This document shows positions 61,942-63,837 of a DNA stretch of 63,837 nt, one piece after another. How positions within the stretch are numbered: position 1 is the first letter of the stretch; each line of letters opens with the position of its first letter. The translations under genes and the position numbers were made by a program. Source of the stretch: Bacteroidota bacterium (lineage in GTDB: Bacteria; Bacteroidota; Bacteroidia; NS11-12g; UBA955); the NCBI GenBank assembly GCA_016868785.1, contig VGFS01000010.1, forward strand, positions 1 through 63,837. The letters run 5' to 3'. The notes under the pieces are model-generated. The model saw nothing but the letters and a program-made list of their open reading frames with translations. It did no database searches and was not told where the DNA came from.

Positions 61942-62568
61942 ATGGAAATTAAAGTATTAAACAAGCAAGGTTCTGAGACTGGAAGAACAGTAACTCTGTC
62001 TGAGTCAGTATTCGGTATCAGTCCCAACGACCATGCCATATACTTGGATGTGAAACAGTTCTTGGCGAATCAACGTCAGGGTACTCACAAGACCAAAGAG
62101 AGAAAAGAAATTCACCGTTCTACGAAGAAGGTTTTCCGTCAGAAGGGAACAGGAGGAGCACGTCACGGTTCATTGAAAGCTGGTATTTATGTGGGTGGTG
62201 CCCGTATTCACGGTCCACGTCCTCGCGACTACTCTTTCAAATTGAACAAAAAATTGAAGCAGTTGGCCCGTTTGTCGGCATTGTCTTACAAAGCAAAAAC
62301 GAATAACATCGTTGTTGTGGAAGATTTTGATATGGCAGCGCCTAAAACGTCAGAGTTCGCAAATATGTTGAAGGCCTTTAAGGTGACTGGACGTACATTG
62401 TTCGTAACACCAGAGGTTCAGAAGAACATCGTTTTGAGTGGTCGTAATATCGAGGGCAACACAGTAATGCGTGCCAGCGATTTGAATACTTACGAAGTGA
62501 TGAAGGCCGCTCAATTGATTATTACAGAAAATTCAATCGCCAAGATTCAGGAGGCAAATACAAAATGA
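61942..62568 (+). CDS. rplD: 50S ribosomal protein L4
   Basis: This 208-residue protein has an extended loop lining the exit tunnel ([20 protein letters not shown], around residues 67-90). In Enterobacteria L4 regulates the S10 operon; no such leader is evident here. Its stop overlaps the rplW start (ATGA at 62565-62568), indicating coupling. Confidence 0.97.
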   Translation: MEIKVLNKQGSETGRTVTLSESVFGISPNDHAIYLDVKQFLANQRQGTHKTKERKEIHRSTKKVFRQKGTGGARHGSLKAGIYVGGARIHGPRPRDYSFKLNKKLKQLARLSALSYKAKTNNIVVVEDFDMAAPKTSEFANMLKAFKVTGRTLFVTPEVQKNIVLSGRNIEGNTVMRASDLNTYEVMKAAQLIITENSIAKIQEANTK

Positions 62569-62849
62569 TACTCAAGAAGCCGTTGATTACCGAGAAGATG
62601 ACCGCTATCATGGATAAGCGTGGTCAGTATGGATTCGTTGTTGACCCTAAGTCAACCAAAAACGAAATCAAAGCTGCCATCGAAGATTTCTATGGAGTGG
62701 AAGTGGCATCGGTAAACACCATGATCCAGCGGGGGAAGTCGCGCCGTAACAGACGCACAGGCCAAATCTCCGGTTATACTGCTAGGTATAAGAAGGCCAT
62801 TGTAACATTAAAAGAAGGGTTTAACATAGACTTTTACGAAAACATTTAA
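62565..62849 (+). CDS. rplW: 50S ribosomal protein L23
   Basis: This 94-residue protein at the tunnel exit is the docking site for trigger factor and SRP. Family motifs are [35 protein letters not shown] and the basic [10 protein letters not shown] tip. It overlaps rplD by 4 bases. Confidence 0.97.
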   Translation: MILKKPLITEKMTAIMDKRGQYGFVVDPKSTKNEIKAAIEDFYGVEVASVNTMIQRGKSRRNRRTGQISGYTARYKKAIVTLKEGFNIDFYENI

Positions 62850-62851
62850 TC

Positions 62852-63685
62852 ATGGCAGTACGTCGTTTAAATCCCACCACGCCTGGTCAACGCTTTAGGG
62901 TTGCCAATGCTTTTGCAGAAATTACCGCTAGCAAACCTGAGAAGAGTTTGTTGGTTTCCTTGAGCAAATCTGGTGGTCGAAACAATCAAGGTAAAATCAC
63001 GTCTCGCTACATTGGTGGTGGACACAAGCGTCGTTATCGTATCATCGACTTCAAGCGTAATAACTTCGGAGTTGTAGGAGAGGTAATGACAGTAGAATAC
63101 GATCCTAACCGCAGTGCATTCATTGCATTGATCCAATTTACCGAAGAGAAGCGTTACATCATCGCTCCTGCAGGTTTGAAGGTAGGACAAAAGATAGAGC
63201 AGGGTCCTGGTTCAGCGCCAGAGATCGGTAATGCTTTGCCATTGTCTGAGATTCCTTTGGGTACATTGGTTCACAACGTCGAGATGAACCCAGGTCAGGG
63301 AGCTAAAATTTGTCGCAGTGCTGGTTCTTATGCTCAGTTGATGGCGCGTGAGGGCAAGTATGCCGCGATCAAATTGCCTTCAGGCGAGAGTCGTTTGATT
63401 TTGGCTGCATGTTTGGCTACCATCGGAAGCGTAGGTAACCAGGAGCACAGCCAAGAGCGCAAGGGTAAGGCGGGTCGTAGCCGTTGGATGGGTAGCCGTC
63501 CGCGTGTACGTCCATCAGCGATGAACCCTGTGGATCACCCCATGGGTGGTGGTGAAGGCCGTAACAAAGGTGGTCAGCCTCGTTCTAGAAATCTTATCTA
63601 TGCTCAAGGTCAGAAGACCCGTGCACCTAAGAAGGCTAGCAGCAACATGATCATTGAGAGAAGAAAATCAAAACGTAACAAGTAA
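62852..63685 (+). CDS. rplB: 50S ribosomal protein L2
   Basis: This 277-residue core 23S rRNA-binding protein has [20 protein letters not shown], the central [23 protein letters not shown] region and the C-terminal [13 protein letters not shown] loop, with the conserved His near the peptidyl transferase region. It starts 2 bases after rplW. Confidence 0.98.
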   Translation: MAVRRLNPTTPGQRFRVANAFAEITASKPEKSLLVSLSKSGGRNNQGKITSRYIGGGHKRRYRIIDFKRNNFGVVGEVMTVEYDPNRSAFIALIQFTEEKRYIIAPAGLKVGQKIEQGPGSAPEIGNALPLSEIPLGTLVHNVEMNPGQGAKICRSAGSYAQLMAREGKYAAIKLPSGESRLILAACLATIGSVGNQEHSQERKGKAGRSRWMGSRPRVRPSAMNPVDHPMGGGEGRNKGGQPRSRNLIYAQGQKTRAPKKASSNMIIERRKSKRNK

Positions 63686-63700
63686 TAGATAAGCGAAATC

Positions 63701-63837
63701 ATGACAAGATCCATTAAAAAAGGTCCATTTGTAGACGTTAAGTTGTCTAAGAAGGTAGAAGTACTGAACGACAGCAACAAGAAGACTGTCGTAAAGACCT
63801 GGTCAAGAAGAAGCTTGATCATCCCCGATTTTGTGGG
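63701..63837 (+). CDS. rpsS: 30S ribosomal protein S19 (partial, runs off the window)
   Basis: The 45 complete codons visible begin [15 protein letters not shown] and include [14 protein letters not shown], the typical N-terminal half of S19 (about 90 residues in full). The 3' half lies beyond the right edge. The order rplB-rpsS matches the S10 operon, so rplV and rpsC are expected next. Confidence 0.95.
   Translation, partial: MTRSIKKGPFVDVKLSKKVEVLNDSNKKTVVKTWSRRSLIIPDFV

Noticed and set aside
1-63837. CRISPR arrays, IS elements, prophage, tRNA genes
   Set aside because: No spaced direct repeats, transposase or integrase motifs, or cloverleaf candidates were seen on either strand by reading. 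A dedicated RNA or CRISPR scan was not possible.

Overview
The window is a 63.8 kb chromosomal segment of a member of the Bacteroidota, probably a gliding one. The evidence is a set of lineage-restricted genes: type IX secretion system (T9SS) components (sprA/sov, porZ, porQ), the gliding ABC transporter gldA-gldF-gldG, secreted proteins ending in T9SS type A sorting domains, a type III glutamine synthetase, a TonB-dependent receptor, and promoters with the Bacteroidota-type -7 element TAnnTTTG. Thirteen exact copies of that element lie directly upstream of genes. I cannot name the genus. No tRNA, rRNA, IS element, prophage or CRISPR array was seen, and no intergenic gap exceeds about 300 bp.

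Layout. 0-5 kb: the end of an unknown upstream gene, then a giant secreted beta-helix/PKD protein with a T9SS sorting domain. 4.8-9.6 kb: a 3-hydroxyacyl-CoA dehydrogenase C-terminal-domain protein divergent from RidA, a T9SS-exported cytochrome c/copper monooxygenase fusion, a DUF3467 protein and a PaaN-type aldehyde dehydrogenase. 9.7-16.5 kb (minus strand): a small possibly decayed lipoprotein gene, PduO-type cobalamin adenosyltransferase, gpsA, bcp, a DPP-IV-like S9 peptidase and kup. 16.7-26.9 kb: glnN, a convergent PKD-like secreted protein, trxB with a sialidase-like beta-propeller protein, ppiD, a bifunctional phosphoglucose/phosphomannose isomerase and a PhnP-like metallohydrolase.

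26.9-44.6 kb is the T9SS/gliding block. Reading on the minus strand: ribF, an M23 (LytM) peptidase, gldA, gldF, gldG, ruvA, sprA, porZ and an M20 peptidase. Divergently on the plus strand come porQ, cmk, tpiA and a 1504-residue secreted protein of unknown function. SprA is the outer-membrane translocon, PorZ belongs to the surface attachment complex, and PorQ is another outer-membrane T9SS protein. The sorting domains at 0-5 kb and 5.9-7.5 kb mark likely cargo of this system.

50.7-57.8 kb: truA with a PaaJ/PcaF-type thiolase, an uncharacterised membrane-anchored protein followed by a heme/iron-type TonB-dependent receptor, a YebC-family regulator and a DUF1573 protein. 58.0 kb to the end: the str and S10 ribosomal operons joined without tuf (rpsL-rpsG-fusA-rpsJ-rplC-rplD-rplW-rplB-rpsS), running off the right edge.

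Most of the window is conserved core genome. The items most worth a second look are the near-leaderless promoter architecture, the 1504-residue protein, the 187-residue protein paired with the TonB receptor, the aromatic ladder in the giant beta-helix protein, a terminator buried inside an opposing gene, and a small lipoprotein-like gene that has apparently lost its start codon and lipobox cysteine.
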